64,000 nucleotides of DNA from Odobenus rosmarus divergens (lineage: Eukaryota > Chordata > Mammalia > Carnivora > Odobenidae): the NCBI RefSeq assembly GCF_000321225.1, contig NW_004450266.1, positions 7,035,245-7,099,244 of the forward strand, read 5' to 3'. Both the position numbers and the translations under genes were made by a program. This document shows positions 21,550 through 34,179 of the stretch, piece by piece (within the stretch, counting starts at the first letter, position 1; every line of letters starts with the position of its first letter). The notes beneath the pieces were generated by a model. That model was not told the DNA's origin. It saw nothing but the letters and a program-made list of their open reading frames with translations, and did not search any database.

Positions 21550-22345
21550 CAAGCCTCTTCCAGAGGCCTGAGCTCCTGCGGCTGACAGAAGCCCCTAAAG
21601 CCTTGTCAGCATCCTGTTAATGTACTGTAAAGGCCTAAACTCAAACAAGCTCAGGATCAAACAGTCAGACAGGAGATTATCAGATTTAATGCCAGGAACA
21701 AACCTTGCAAACAACAGGTTAAGGAGGCCCCTGCCCTCTGAGGAAAGAGCGGAGCCTTGCTCTGGGGGGTGGGGGGGAGGAGGGAACAGCGGGGGGTGAG
21801 CACAGCTCCACGCTCTCTGATATCCAGCCTATCCAGCCGAGGGGAGGAAAGAGGAAGAAAGAACGCTGGCCTCCTCTGTCCATGGCATCAGCAAGCTTCA
21901 GTATTCCTCAAGGGTACCCAGTGGGGAGGGGGAGAAATGCGGAAGGGTCTGAGGGGCCGAAAGGGCCAGGAGTGGTAAATATGGGGGGGTTCAGTGTGGG
22001 GAGGCCTGAGCATGAGGAAGTCCCCCAAAGTCAGAAGTGCCTGAAACATACAGGTCAAATGTCAACACCTAGCTAGGTGGCAGGGGCTAAGGACAAAAGG
22101 CAAGAAGGCAGAGGTCCCCCCCAACCCCCGTTAGCCACGGGGGATGGGATTTGCTCCCCAAACCATGGAAGGTCTCCTGGGGGAGGCGGCAGGCTCTGTG
22201 CTCTCCCAGGTTTGCCGAGGCTCAGATGACAATTGCTGGTCCTGCAGATTTAAGATACAGGGATTTTGTTCCTTTAATTCTGTTTCCTTAGAAAGTTCAG
22301 CCTCTTTGCATGGAGTCAAGGAAATCAGGTCACGCTTTTTTTCAT
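21550..22345. other. Unique, G-rich in part
   Basis: Holds the G-tract cluster at 21764-21796 and several short GGGG runs. No gene signal. Confidence 0.45.
21764..21784 (+). other. G-quadruplex-capable G-tract
   Basis: Runs of 6, 7, 2 and 3 Gs with short loops. A further GGGGGG follows at 21791. Confidence 0.55.
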
Positions 22346-22363
22346 CTGGGGAAGGTTGTTCTT

Positions 22364-22565
22364 TTTTTTTTTTTTTAAAGATTTATTTATTTATTTGTCA
22401 GAGAGAAAGAGACAGTGCGCACGAACAGGGGGAACAGCAGGGAGAGGGAGAAGCAGGCTCCCCGCTAAGCAAGGAGGAGCTCGATGTGGGACTCGATCCC
22501 AGGACCCTGGGATCATGACCTGAGCCAAAGGCAGATGCTTAACCGACTGAGCCACCCAGGGGTCC
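22364..22565 (-). mobile_element. CAN-SINE with perfect 18-bp target duplication
   Basis: A T-run and ATTTATTTATTTGTCAGAGAG open the copy on the plus strand; CGACTGAGCCACCCAGG closes it. CTGGGGAAGGTTGTTCTT occurs exactly at 22346-22363 and 22566-22583, so the insertion is young. Confidence 0.96.
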
Positions 22566-22583
22566 CTGGGGAAGGTTGTTCTT

Positions 22584-23126
22584 AAAGAGAGTTTCTCGAG
22601 CCTTTTCTCTGGGTAAGGTAGCTCCCTCCACCCACTTTACATTTTGTTGAGAGTAAGTCTCTGGGAGTCAGGGAAGAGAGGATCTGGTCTTCTGGTGGAG
22701 GGCGAGGCTCCCAGGCTGCCCAGCAGTGCAAAGCCCTCCCCTCCCATCCTCCAGTACAGTGTGGGTTCCATCCTAGAGGCCACCATTCGCGTGACACGTG
22801 GCCCTGGCCAGGGTGCTTCTCTCCGCACCTCAGTTTCCTTGAGGGGCTGGGAGAGCTCAGGGGATCCTAGGGTCTCCCCTCCCCGCCTCCCCCACTTCAT
22901 CCAGACAGCCTTAGCTTTCCTCTATTTTATACATCGTGGGTCCCCATAAAATTTCCTTTGAAGAGAGGCTTTTGTGGCCAATAAAAGTTTGAAATCCACC
23001 AGACTGAATAATCTTGTACATTGCTTCCAGCCCTGACATTATCTGATTTTAAAAATCACCAAGTTACAATCTATTGGGGAGAACGAACAATACTCAAAGA
23101 CTCAACATTCTGGATATGTTTGAGCG

Positions 23127-23160
<34 letters not shown>

Positions 23161-25270
23161 AATCCTTTAACATTTTTTTCGTTTTTGGGGGGTTTTTTTG
23201 CCTCTGCTTCTCAGACACAAAGCACATACAAACATTTCACCTGGAAAGTTCAGCTGCTCTCAAGTTACTGATGTGCACAAAGTGCCTGCAGGCAAAGTGG
23301 GGCAAGTGTGCATCTGTGCCTAGCGCCCGCTCCGTGCTTTGCACTCCGTGGGTGGGGAAGACACTGCTGTCCCACGGCTTGCAAACAAGCAAACCAGTTG
23401 AGAGCAACACAGCTCTGCCAGGCAGGTACTCACACCCTTGGCTTTCTACTTCTCCTGCTGGCCTGTCTCCACCCTCCGGGCCCTCCATGATTCTTGCCCA
23501 GCTCTCTAAAACGGAAAAAAAAAAAAAAAAGACAGGAAGTGGAGCCTAGTAACCATTTCAAGATGGTGATGTGATGCTAGAAAGTCTGTACTGAATGGGC
23601 TGCAGACTCGCAACATTTCCAAAGGCTCACTGGGTGAAACTTCCAGATTCAGGCCCATCGTAGTACCACAGCTGCACACCCAGCCTGGGGGCAAAAAAGA
23701 TTTGAGGCCAGTTCTCCCTGGGTGACAGGTAATCTTTAGCATCCTGCACAGACAGGCCTTCTGGTCTAGCCTAAGATTCCAGCAGAGGGGAGCACAAGAG
23801 AAGAAATCCAGACTGCAAATAAGTCAAAAATAACTTCTATTTCTCTTTGGATCATGTGGGTTTTATTTGGGGGGAGGGGAGAGCACACATGCTTTTCTGA
23901 TTTTATCTTGACTATGCCACCTAAAAATGAGCAGATAAATAGCCTGGAAAGCTACAAGAGGCCCTGGAGATCATCTAGTTCACCTGCCTCATTTTAAGGA
24001 TGGGAGAACGAAGACCCAGAATGGGGAAGCTCCTTGCTGGGAATCATCCAGCTGTAGAAGAATTTAGTCCGGACCACAGGCCACTGGCCATATCATTCAG
24101 CTCCCCAGGCTCAAGTCTCCGACTCTAGTCACAGCACACTGTGGTAAGAGAGGGCAGGAGGGCTGTGCACAACACATATGGGGATGGTACCTGTGTGTAC
24201 GAGGTATATTAGGGCAGCCATGTGTGGTTGTTCAGGTTGTACGCTGCACAAGGGCCCCTGCCAGGCAGTGGACAAGACCTGAAAACTGGTTCACACTGCA
24301 TGCCTGGCTGTGTGCCCTGGTGCAGGGCTCTGTCTGCTTGGAGGAAGGGCATCTTTTTCTAATTGTCACAGAAGTGCTCCAAGGCCTAGCAGGACTTCTG
24401 GGGAGCAGGGAGTGTTCACAGGGTAAAGGTTGGAACACGGCCCCAAGCTGAGTTTAGCAGGCAGAGAAAGAAGAGCAGGCATTCTGTGAGAGGGCAGATG
24501 TACAAAGGGCCCTGTTATGGATGTGTTGGAATCAGCAGTTGACACAGCTCTCTCCTGGCCTAGGCCCAGGGCCTGGTAACACCTGGGCTTCTGTCTCCAG
24601 GAGGACCACGCCAGGAAAATCCCTCTCTGGACACCATCTTGGAGTAGAAGGTTCTAGACCCAGCCCACTGCCCTGTTCCAGCCACTCTGGTGTCCTGACA
24701 GAACCCTCAGAAGCCTCTGTCACTAACACACTACTCACTGCTCTGCGGGGCACCCTCTGTGGCCTCGCTCCCTCTTTGCCAGCCTTCTTTCCTGCTCCCC
24801 CACTTCCTGAGGAGAGGGGAAGCCAACCAGCCTGAGGAAGGGAGAAGTAGCCCAGCTGCTCTGCCTGCCTCCTGGGGTCAGGGTCAGCTGGCTGCAACCA
24901 CTCCTCCCCTCCATCCCCCCAACTTCTGCTGCTTTAGGAAAGGGCTGAAGACACAGATTCTAAATATAAGTACATCTCCCATCCTCCTGCCCAGCTAATA
25001 TTAGCCCTTTTGTGGAATCCACTGACAGCATTATTCCCTTTTTTTGGCTGCACTGGTGGGAATTATTCTGCTTACAGTAAGGCAGGCTGAGCCAGCAAAA
25101 GACTGGGGACCACACTGAGCCAAATACAGTGAGAACTCTGCTAACTGGGGGCTGTGCCAGATGATTTATGGAGCTCCTTTCCAACACAAGATTTATGATT
25201 CTATGAACGGGGAGGCTTGGGAAATGGGGGTGGGGGCCGGTTCTGGTTAACTGAATTTGTCAGCTTCCAG
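22584..25270. other. Mostly unique sequence
   Basis: Includes the (GT)n at 23128 and an A-run at 23515-23530. Near 23.94-24.09 kb there is a weak MIR-like stretch (ATCATCTAGTTCACCTGCCT). No coding region is supported. Confidence 0.45.
23128..23158. repeat. (GT)n microsatellite
   Basis: About 15 GT units, a possible polymorphic marker. Confidence 0.95.
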
Positions 25271-25279
25271 ATGGAGGAG

Positions 25280-25510
25280 GCACTAACATTTGTTGATAAT
25301 TTACTCTGAGCCAGGGACACTGCTGAGCGTTTCAAATATGTGATTTCCTTGAATCTTTACAACAGCCCTAGGACTGGGGTAGGACAGATATCCCTATTTT
25401 ACAGATGAGGGCACTGAGGCTCCTCGAAGCAAAAGTAACTGGCTCTATGGCAAATGGCTAGCCAATGTAAAGATGAGATTTGAACCCAGGTCTCCATGAC
25501 CCCCACAGCC
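25280..25510 (-). repeat. MIR, near full length
   Basis: GATTTCCTTGAATCTTTACA, TATTTTACAGATGAGGGCAC and AGATTTGAACCCAGGTCTCC are in order. Confidence 0.85.
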
Positions 25511-25639
25511 TTGACTTTTCATCATGCTGGTAGGTTTCTTTGCTTCGACGCTGGCAGAAAATCTTTTGAAACCAGTATGGGTATGATCCCTCTGTATGGT
25601 CCTTAGTTAGGGTCAGAGAAGCAAGAGCAGGACTTAAGT

Positions 25640-25735
25640 CAGGGGACTTGAACTCTGGGCCTGCCTCTGTCAGGCCAACTTGGAGTAACTGGTTAAGCCT
25701 CTCTGAGCCTGGGTTTTCCCATCTGTAGGTAAAGA
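25640..25735 (+). repeat. MIR core fragment
   Basis: GTTAAGCCTCTCTGAGCCTG and TTTTCCCATCTGTAGGTAAA fit MIR core. Confidence 0.6.
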
Positions 25736-25779
25736 ACTCCAAAGGCCCTTTTAGCTCTGATTCTTGGAGTCTATGTTGC

Positions 25780-28700
25780 ATTTCTCTGGATAGGTCTTTA
25801 CTTTGATGGCCAGTTCTCATCACCCAGTACAAAAATGCAGCCTGAAAAGGGCCTGGGGATGCGGGAGCATGAGCTGGGGGCAGAGGGCAAAATGACCTAT
25901 TGACCAGAAGGTTCCAAAGCCACCTTCCTACAAGATGTCAGCTCATTGTCTTGCAACTCCTCTCTGCAAAGTATAAGAGCACAAGAAAAGCTAATTCTGC
26001 CTGAGGGAGTATAGCACAAATGAGGTCCTCTGGGTTTCTCTGATGCACTTGGAGAAGAGAGGAGAAGGCAGATTCAAGGGAGAGTGTGATGACCAGTGAC
26101 ACATGGGGGACAGTGCGTATTGATTTCATTCAATCGTTTATCCTCCCATCTTGTTCCAATGAAAATTTAATGCAGGAGGATTTAGGAGCTGGTGATGCCT
26201 AAGAGGATGGCAATGCCATCCACCGAGAAAGGAGAAGAGCTGGTGAAGACAGCTGATCGAGTCTAGAAACATAGTCATGAGTGCTTTTCTCCACTGGGAA
26301 AAATGAGACTGGCCAAACTGACTCACGTCTGTCCGCTGGATTGCTCTCTGGCATCTGCAGAAATGCACCCTTCAGGCAGTCAGCCTCCCTGACAGTGTTT
26401 TTTGATTAACGACTCAGGACCAAAAAGATCGGAGCCTGCTCGATACCCGAGAACCTCAGGGAAGGATCTCTTCCCCGACTCAAGACACTGGAGCAGCTTA
26501 CCCAACAAGTGGAGTCCGAGGAAGTCCACAAAACCTTACCACTTCATCTTTGTTGTGTTTTATTGAAGTTAAACCAATCCTGAAATTTCACTCCAAAACC
26601 GTTTCCTGGACCATTTCTCTGAGGAAGGAAGCAAGCCCATTAGCTAGCCACTCAAGTGGCCGGTGGGGGTCCCTGGGGAGTTTGCAGAGCCGGCAGCTTC
26701 TGAGCAGTACGGGCTGTGTATGTGCGTGCGCGCGTGTGCCTGAGGGACAGGCGGGGGGTGGTGACACTGTCAGTACCCGGCAATCACAAACAACAGGATT
26801 GTTTCCAAGGTGAGACAGGGGTTCTGCTTCCACACGGAAACAAACAGAGAGCCTGAAGGGAAGGCACACAGGCCCACCAGCATGTGCAGAGCCAGACAAG
26901 TGCATGGGGTCTGGGGACACAGATGCACCCCACACCCATATATGGGGGCCCGGACGCACACGCCCACCGCGTGGACACGTTCACCCACACCTACACCTGC
27001 ACAGTTCCCAGACGCACAGGCACACAGCAGCGGCTCAGCCCACTATGTGTCCTTAGACCTGGGCATTAGGGCCAGGGAGGGTGGTCCCTCCAAGCTGGCA
27101 CCGGAGGTGGAGGATTTCCAATGTGATGTGATGATTTCACAGAATCCTCCCCCCCGCCCCAGTGCCAGGAGGTTCATTTTCACAGCTGTTTCCTCAGCAC
27201 CTTCTGCCCAGAAGATCCTGGAGTGAGTGCTCTAGGCAGAGGATGAAGACCACAGACCGTAGGGGGCTTAACATAGGAGGAGAGGCCACGGACAAGACAG
27301 TGTGAAGGAGGGAGGCAGGCAAGGAGATGGGTTACAGGCTTCTTTAGAGTCAAGCCTGTATTGTACTGCTGGATTCCCCAGAGCCCAGCAAGTTGGGAGC
27401 ACCCAATGATGCTTCACAGATGATTACTCACAGATGATGAATTAATTCAGGGCAATTTCAGGCCAAACTCACTTGGTCTCTCTATCCTGCCTCCCCACTC
27501 CCCCAGGACCAAGTCCCTATTCCTTATTGCCTGGCCGGCTGAAGGGACCCTTCCTCACCAGGCAGAACCTGTCTTCCCAAACCTCAACCCTCCCCTACAC
27601 CCCCATGTCCGCACTTCACTCCTTGTTTCTGTGCCATGGAAGTTCTCCCTGTTTCTCCAGGACACCAGACCCTTCCAGGTCTCAGAGCCATGGTGCCAAG
27701 TTTCCTGCCGCCAGGAAGGCCCATTGCTTCCTTCTCTGTTTGGTAAACTCTTTCCCTTCCATCTGCAGTTTTACCCGCTCTTCCCCTCCCCCCCAGTCTG
27801 ATTCACTGCCCCCTCCAAAGGCCCCCCAAAGGCCTTGCTTCATCCCTTTGTGGCTGTCTCTCCACAGCGAGCAGCTCGAGGGGGACACCCTGTCCCACTC
27901 CTCCCAGAGCCCGGCACTCAGTAAGTGACTCTGGGCGGGGTAGGGGGGTGTGGAGACTCAGCGGGGCCTGGTTCTGGGCTTTGTGGAGCCCCTGAGCTTC
28001 CTCCCTCAATGGAGTGGGCACAGAAGCAGCAATGGATGGCAAGCATGAGAACCAGAGCGGAGATGGAAGCATGTCTGGGGGCTGCCGCAAGCATGCGTGT
28101 CCTCCCCTGGGACACATTCCAAGGCATAATTCCCATTTCTCCCTACCCTTGCCCCTTGGCATGTGGCTCTTGCAGCCTCTGTCCCACTTAACCTCCCCAA
28201 AGCACTCCTCTCTGGAGGCCCCTGGGTATAAAACATCATTAAGGACACAGCTCTCCCAGGTTAAACTTTCTAACTCCCCAATGCCCAAGAGATACTGCTG
28301 TGCCTTTTGGCTGGAGAAAGTGGGGCAGCCCTGCTGGGTCCGTGGAAGCAGGAGCTGTGGGGCCCTTCCTGCCCCCTCAGGGAAGCCCCAAACTGATTAA
28401 TACCTGCTTGGCCCACTCAGCAAAATAAACCTACAAAATGAGATCATTTAAAATCTTTTTTTATTGATTTATTTATATTTCTAAAAGGTCACAGTCAGTT
28501 CTTTTTTTACCTGGACAGAAACCCGGAATGAGTAAAGGATTGAGATATAGAAGTAAATGCAACTGCAAAAACATTTGAGTATCTTTACATGCTGGCGAGC
28601 ACGGCGTTAGGCTCTGTGCATAGTAGAGGTGAGGGAGATGTATGCCCAGCCCTCTGGGACCCCCTGGGTGAGTGGAAAAGGAGAGCTTCCTTGTTCACAT

Positions 28701-28789
28701 TCAGATTCAAAGGCCATCCTTGGCATCTTGGACATGCCTGGGGACATCACAGGGTCCTCACGGGACCTTCTCAAAGAGACCCTGAGAGG
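25780..28789. other. Mostly unique sequence
   Basis: The longest repeat-poor stretch in the first half. It has CA-rich DNA at 26.93-27.03 kb and C-rich DNA at 27.47-27.93 kb. Open frames of 120-161 codons occur but are proline-, serine- and glycine-rich composition effects. Confidence 0.45.
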
Positions 28790-28930
28790 GAAGTGTTACG
28801 ATCATTTCTCTTTCACAGATGAGAACACTGAGGCTCAGAGGGTTAAATAACTTGTCCAAGGTCAAGCAGCCAGTGAGCAGATTGGGATTTGAGCCCAAGT
28901 TTATATAGCTCCCAACACTGACAGTCTTGC
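28790..28930 (-). repeat. MIR
   Basis: TTTCACAGATGAGAACACTG and CTTGTCCAAGGTCAAGCAGC are typical. Confidence 0.82.
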
Positions 28931-28989
28931 TTCCATGACAAAATGGGCACGTTTTTGGTCCAGCAGTGGAAAATTTTGAAGATAGTTGG

Positions 28990-29130
28990 AGAACCCTTAT
29001 TTCATTTCATTGTCACAACCCTAGGAAGTAGGCATCAATGTCTCTAATACCAAGGAGCAAACTGAGATTCATTGTTATCCATTCCAGCTTAGAAATGGGA
29101 GTCAGGACCAGAATTCAGTATTTTTGAGTC
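28990..29130 (-). repeat. MIR
   Basis: TTGTCACAACCCTAGGAAGT and AGCAAACTGAGATTCATTGT form a second diverged MIR 60 bp after the previous one. Confidence 0.65.
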
Positions 29131-29569
29131 TGACCTCCGAGTGAGCTGGGGGAATGGCCCTTCTAGGATCATGGAAGGGAACACAAGGTCCAGGGGGTGG
29201 GGGATGCACAATGACAAGGCCCTAGGAGACCTGCATGTCATTCAGGGACAATTCTCCAATGTCTAGACCTGACCTTTGTTGCCGAATCTTGTTTCAGTTT
29301 TGCCTCTAAAAAAAATCAAAATCCCATCAAAAGACACAAGAGCATTTGACAAGATCTAACACCCTTTCATGAAAAAAATACTTAACAAACTATGAATACA
29401 AGGAATCCTCAACTTGATAAAGGCCATCTTTAAAAAGCCCACAGCTAACACTGGACTTAATGGTGAAAGACTGAAAATTTCCCTCTAGGATTAAAAACAA
29501 GACAAGCTGTGTGCTCTCACCACCTCTATTCAATACTATACTGGAAGCTCTAACCAGGGAAATTAGCCA

Positions 29570-29618
29570 AAAACAAACAAACAAACAAACAAACAAACAA
29601 ATAAATAAATAAATAAAA
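29570..29618. repeat. (CAAA)n/(TAAA)n microsatellite inside L1
   Basis: About seven CAAA units pass into four TAAA units within the L1 ORF2 region. Confidence 0.93.
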
Positions 29619-31363
29619 AGGCACCCAGATTAGGGAAAGGGAGAAATAAAACTATCTCCACTCACAGACAGATGATAAGATCTGGTATATAGAAAATCCT
29701 AATGAATCCACAAAAAAATATTGGAACTAATAAACAAGTTCAGTAAGGTTGCAGGATACAAGATTATTATACCAAAATCATTTGTTTTCTATATACTAGC
29801 AATGAGCAACCCAAAAATGAAATCAAGATAACCACTCTATTTACAATTGCATCAAAAAATCGTAGTATTTAGGAATGAATTTTAAAAAGATGTGCAAGAG
29901 TCCTTTACAAGTGCAAAACTTCTTTATATGTCATATGTATAATACTGAATACCATAAAACACCAAAGAAAGGGAAAGACATCCATGTTTATGAATTGAAA
30001 GACTTAATATTATTTAGATGGCAACATTCCTAACTTGCTTTACAGATTCAATGCATTCCCTACTGAAACCCCAGCTGGAATTTTTTTTTTTTTTTAAGAA
30101 ATGGATAAGTGGATCCTAAAATTCATATATAAATTCAAGACACTGAATGCCCAAAACAGTCTTAAAAAAGAACAAAGTTGGAGGATCCACAGTTCTCAAT
30201 TTCAAGCCTACTATGAAGCTACAGGTAACCAAAGCGGTGTGATACTGGCATCAGGATAGACATCCAGACCAACGAGCCAATGGAATAGAACGGAGAGTCC
30301 ATAAATAAACCCTCACATTTATGATCAGTTGATTTTTGACAGGAGCACCAAGACCATCCAATGAGGAAAGAACAGCCTTTTCAACAAATGGTGCCGGGAC
30401 AACTGGATATCCACGTGCAAAAGAAATGAGGTTGGTCGCATACCTCACACAAGATACAAAGATTAACTCAAGGTGGATCATAAATTTGCATGTAAGAAAT
30501 AAAACTATAAAATTCCCAGGTGAAAATATAGGATCAAGTCTTCAAGGCTTTGGGTTAAGCAATGGTTTCTTAGATGTGATACCTAAAGCACAAGTGACCA
30601 AACAAAACAAAACAAATCAAAACTGGACTTCATCAATATTAAAAACTTGTGCTTCAAATAACATTATCAAGAAAGTGAAAAGACAACACATAGAATGAGA
30701 GAAAATATTTGCAAACCATAAATTGGATGAGTGACTTCTATCCAGAACAGAAGACGAACCCTTGTAACTCAACAATAAAAAGAAAAGTAACCCAATTAAG
30801 AAATGAGCAAAGGACTTGAGTAGACATTTCTCTAAAGAAGATACAAAAGTGGCCAATAAGGGCAAGTAGAGATGCTGAGCATCGTTAGTCATCAGGGAAA
30901 TCTGAATCATGAGATGTCACTTCAAAGCCATAAGGACTGTTAGAAAAGGAGAGAGACAGTGAAAAGTGTTGGAAAGAATGTGAAAACAACTGGGAACCTC
31001 ATACATTGCTGGCGGGATTATAAAATGGTACAGCTACTTTTGGGTGAAAACGGACTGCAGCTCCTGAAAATGTTCATCATATGACCTAGCCATATTACTT
31101 TAGGTATGTACCCCAAAGAACTAAAAATCCATGTTCACATGACCCCTTGTACACGAATGTTCAGAGCAGCATTGTTCATAATGGCTAAAAAGTACAAATA
31201 ATCTGAATCAACTGAAAAATGGGTAAATGAAATGGGGGTGTGTGTGCATGTGTGTGTGCGTGAATTAGTCAGCAATAAAAAGGAATGAAGTACTCACACA
31301 TGCTACAACATGGATGAATCTTGAAAACACGCTAAAGCGAGAAATAAGACACAAAGGTAACAT

Positions 31364-31560
31364 TTTTTTTTTTAAGATTTTATTTATTTATTTGACAGAG
31401 AGAGACACAGCGAGAGAGGGAACACAGGCAGGGGGAGCGGGAGAGGGAGAAGCAGGCTTCCCGCGGAGCAGGGAGCCCGATGTGGGGCTCGATCCCAGGA
31501 CCCTGGGACCATGACCTGAGCCGAAGGCAGACGCTTAACGACTGAGCCACCCAGGCGCCC
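31364..31560 (-). mobile_element. CAN-SINE nested in L1
   Basis: Full copy ending GACTGAGCCACCCAGGCGCC, flanked by CACAAAGGTAACAT at 31350-31363 and 31561-31574. It splits the sense L1 that spans 29310-31850, so it is younger than that L1. Confidence 0.96.
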
Positions 31561-32039
31561 CACAAAGGTAACATCTTATATGATTCTGTTTAAATAAAAT
31601 GTCCGGCATAAGCAAGTCCATGGAAAGAGAGAGTAGTATTAGCAGTGGGCGGGGCCTGGGGGAGCAGGGAGTGGGGAGTGACTGCCAATGAAAATGGGAT
31701 TTCTTTGGGGCTAATGAAATGTTCTAAAATTAGATAGTGGTGATCGTGGCACAACGCTGGGAATCTACTGGAAAACACGGAATTGTACAATTTTGAAAGG
31801 GAGAATTTTATGGTATGTGAATTCTATCTCAATAATGCTGTTATAAAAAAAAACATATGTATGAAAGAGACTGTGGGGAATGTGGAAAGTGGGAACAGCT
31901 GACTTGCTAGAAGTGGTGAGATGGAAGGCAATTTTTTTTTCCCTGTTATTGTTGTTTTAATGTTGTTTGGCAAAGACAAGTGAAAAGGAGGGAGACAGAG
32001 GGATAGTCCAGTGGAGAAGAAGACAACTAACTTGGGGGT

Positions 32040-32230
32040 CCAGGGCTCCAAGGCTGTCACCCCTCACTCTGCCGGCCACTCTGACTCTGCTCAACTGTGT
32101 GCTTCACCTCCCTGGGCCTTGATTTCTTTTTCTTGGGAGTGGAGTAAGATCAACCTTGTAGGGCCGCTGTGAGGATCCCAAGAGGCCTTACATACACAGA
32201 GCACATATGTGGCAGATACCCACAGCGTCC
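32040..32230 (+). repeat. MIR
   Basis: CTTCACCTCCCTGGGCCTTG and GGGCCGCTGTGAGGATCCCA fit MIR core and 3' half. Confidence 0.7.
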
Positions 32231-32244
32231 ATTATCTTTCATCT

Positions 32245-32370
32245 TCATTTATTTATTCAAATAATTATGGAGCATCTGTTACATACTGGGGATATAGATG
32301 AACTAAGATTGGACCTTGTTCTTAAATATCTCGGAGTTTAAGAGAAGACAGACATAAATAACCAAAACAA
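32245..32370 (-). repeat. Ancient interspersed repeat (L2/MIR-type end)
   Basis: GGAGCATCTGTTACATACTG, CTTAAATATCTCGGAGTTTA and AGACAGACATAAATAAC follow the shared order. Confidence 0.5.
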
Positions 32371-32554
32371 GTTCATTGAGAAGGGTCACAGTAAAGATAT
32401 CCACAAACAGCTTGCTGGACAAGTTATCATCAGAGACCAGATATATTTGGGACCTTGTGTTGGGAGCGACTGGGGCCAGGTCAAGAGATGGAAATCCACA
32501 GAGGAACGATAGCATCCATAACCGCAGATCACATATTTGTTCTATAGCATGCTC

Positions 32555-32665
32555 TCATGTGTACCGTCCCATGCGACCCTCAGGGAATGTTAGCAAGGAA
32601 AGTATTACTACCGTACTTGATAAATGAGAAGAACATGTCTTAGAGAGGTCAAGAGAGTGTTCTGT
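32555..32665 (-). repeat. Possible MIR fragment
   Basis: TTGATAAATGAGAAGAACAT and CTTAGAGAGGTCAAGAGAG are weakly MIR-like. Confidence 0.4.
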
Positions 32666-32754
32666 TTTCATAAAGCCAGCTCATGGTGCAGGACTGTGTC
32701 TATTTGCCATAGCCACCTCTTCTGGGCAATCTTGGCTACGTCCCACTCAGAAGG

Positions 32755-32888
32755 AACACTGGGAGGAGTGAAGAAAATGAAGAGGAACTCTCTCCAAGTC
32801 AGGGCTGGTCAGAGGTATTGAAACACTGGGAGGAGTGAAGAAAATGAAGAGGAACTCTCTCCAAGTCAGGGCTGGTCAGACGTATTGA
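32755..32888. repeat. 67-bp tandem duplication, almost identical
   Basis: The unit, containing CACTGGGAGGAGTGAAGAAA and ending GGGCTGGTCAGA(G/C)GTATTGA, occurs twice head to tail. I see one mismatch (G/C) inside the unit, so it is either very recent or an assembly artefact. Confidence 0.96.
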
Positions 32889-33079
32889 GTATGTAAGCTG
32901 TCCCCCTGGGGGTCCAGGGAGAAACATGACAGACAGAGACCCAGGAACCAATTCAGGCCTGGGTCGCCCAACAAAGATTTACAGCATTCGTTGGGGGAAA
33001 TATTCGTGCTCTGTAGGTCGTCAATGTCTAGCAAATACTTCTCCACTGATCTCACTAAGTCATAGGCTGGGGGTGGGGA

Positions 33080-33260
33080 AGGAAAACACGGTATCCTTTA
33101 TAGACCACCTACTGTGTACAGGGCATTATACAAGGAGCTTCCCCAACAGTAGGCTCTTAAGGCATTGCAGTGGCCTCTTTCTACATTGATGTTGAGGTAA
33201 CACTGATGACCAGAGAGGTCAAGTGCCCTGACCAAGGTCACACAGAAAACTTATATCAGA
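33080..33260 (-). repeat. MIR
   Basis: CACCTACTGTGTACAGGGCA and CTGACCAAGGTCACACAGAA bracket it. Confidence 0.72.
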
Positions 33261-34179
33261 GAGGAGTGAGCCTCCTTTCCACTCACCAGAAGGATTCCAA
33301 ATTTCTCCCTGTGCAAAGGAGTCATGGACTCAAGGGCAGAGGGCAGAATCAACACACTGCCTGTAAGAGCTCGGAAGCTTCACGATATCAGGGACCCATG
33401 TCATCCATTTATACAACATGAAAAAAAAAAACGACCAGTTTGCATTTCCAGGGTGAGGGGGTGAGCCACTGGTTTTATTTTTGTATCCCATGGGCTTAGC
33501 TGCTTATCTGGCACAGAATAGGGGCCTCTATCGGTCCTCTTTAACAACAGCCTAACTGACCCTTGGTTTTGGTGGAACCGGACCTCAGGTGACAGCAAAA
33601 GGCCTCCCTTTAGCAAAAGCAACTTCCTCAATGGAGCAGGATGACAGATGAAAGAGCCTGGGCATTCGGCACAGAGACCCAGGTGGGTCCCTCAGTGCTG
33701 CTGCCAGACTGTCGATGGCTGCCCAGCTGGGCTGACCGAAGTCTCATTCATCAAAAGTCCTAACAAGTCCATTTGTCGGCTTCAGTGCCAGTCCCATGCC
33801 ACTGCCCCTGACAGTGAGTCTGTGATCACCGAGTCTCCTCACCACTGCAGCATCTGCAAAGTTCGCTGAAATGGAGGCCCAAGGACCAGGCTGGATCCAG
33901 CACTCTCTAACTACCCTGTTCAGGGAAAACAGGAGAGTCTCCAACCCACCCAGCGGGGTAGGGTGTCCATAAGCACTCCGCAGTGATTCCTGATAACTGT
34001 TCGATCTTGTAAGAACAATCATAACACTGGAGACTTCTTATTATGCCATCAGTAAACGTCTCCTACAGGCGTAGAGGCCAAAGGTAGCAAGTGGGTTCCT
34101 TCTCACCAGCCAATTCCAACTGATTGATAATGTTTATCTGAAGCATTGTATTTGAACAAATTCTGAGGCCTCATCTGAG
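33261..34179. other. Unique sequence
   Basis: No repeat or gene recognised. Confidence 0.45.

Larger units (their letters stand above)
29310..31850 (+). mobile_element. 5'-truncated L1 (ORF2 3' half and 3'UTR)
   Basis: Reads in sense from AAGAGCATTTGACAAGATCT through ACTTAATGGTGAAAGACTGA (reverse-transcriptase region) to the 3'UTR ending GGTATGTGAATTCTATCTCA and an A-tail near 31850. Stops and frameshifts break ORF2 throughout. It carries an internal (CAAA)n/(TAAA)n expansion at 29570-29618 and a CAN-SINE at 31364-31560. Confidence 0.93.

Noticed and set aside
23515..23530. A-run as a retrocopy tail
   Set aside because: No AATAAA, transcript-like sequence or target duplication accompanies it.
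27866..27921. Exon-like segment between CTCTCCACAG and GTAAGTGAC
   Set aside because: The splice-like words are good, but no partner exons or conserved peptide are visible. CGGCACTCAGTAAGTGACTC also resembles the end of an L2/MIR repeat.
27473..27928. 151-codon plus-strand open frame
   Set aside because: It is proline/serine-rich from C-rich DNA, has no known domain, and overlaps long reverse frames of equal quality.
27803..28288. 161-codon reverse frame
   Set aside because: Overlaps several other frames in GC-rich DNA and has no recognisable motif.
29310..31850. Active L1
   Set aside because: It is 5'-truncated, interrupted by a SINE, and ORF2 has many stops.
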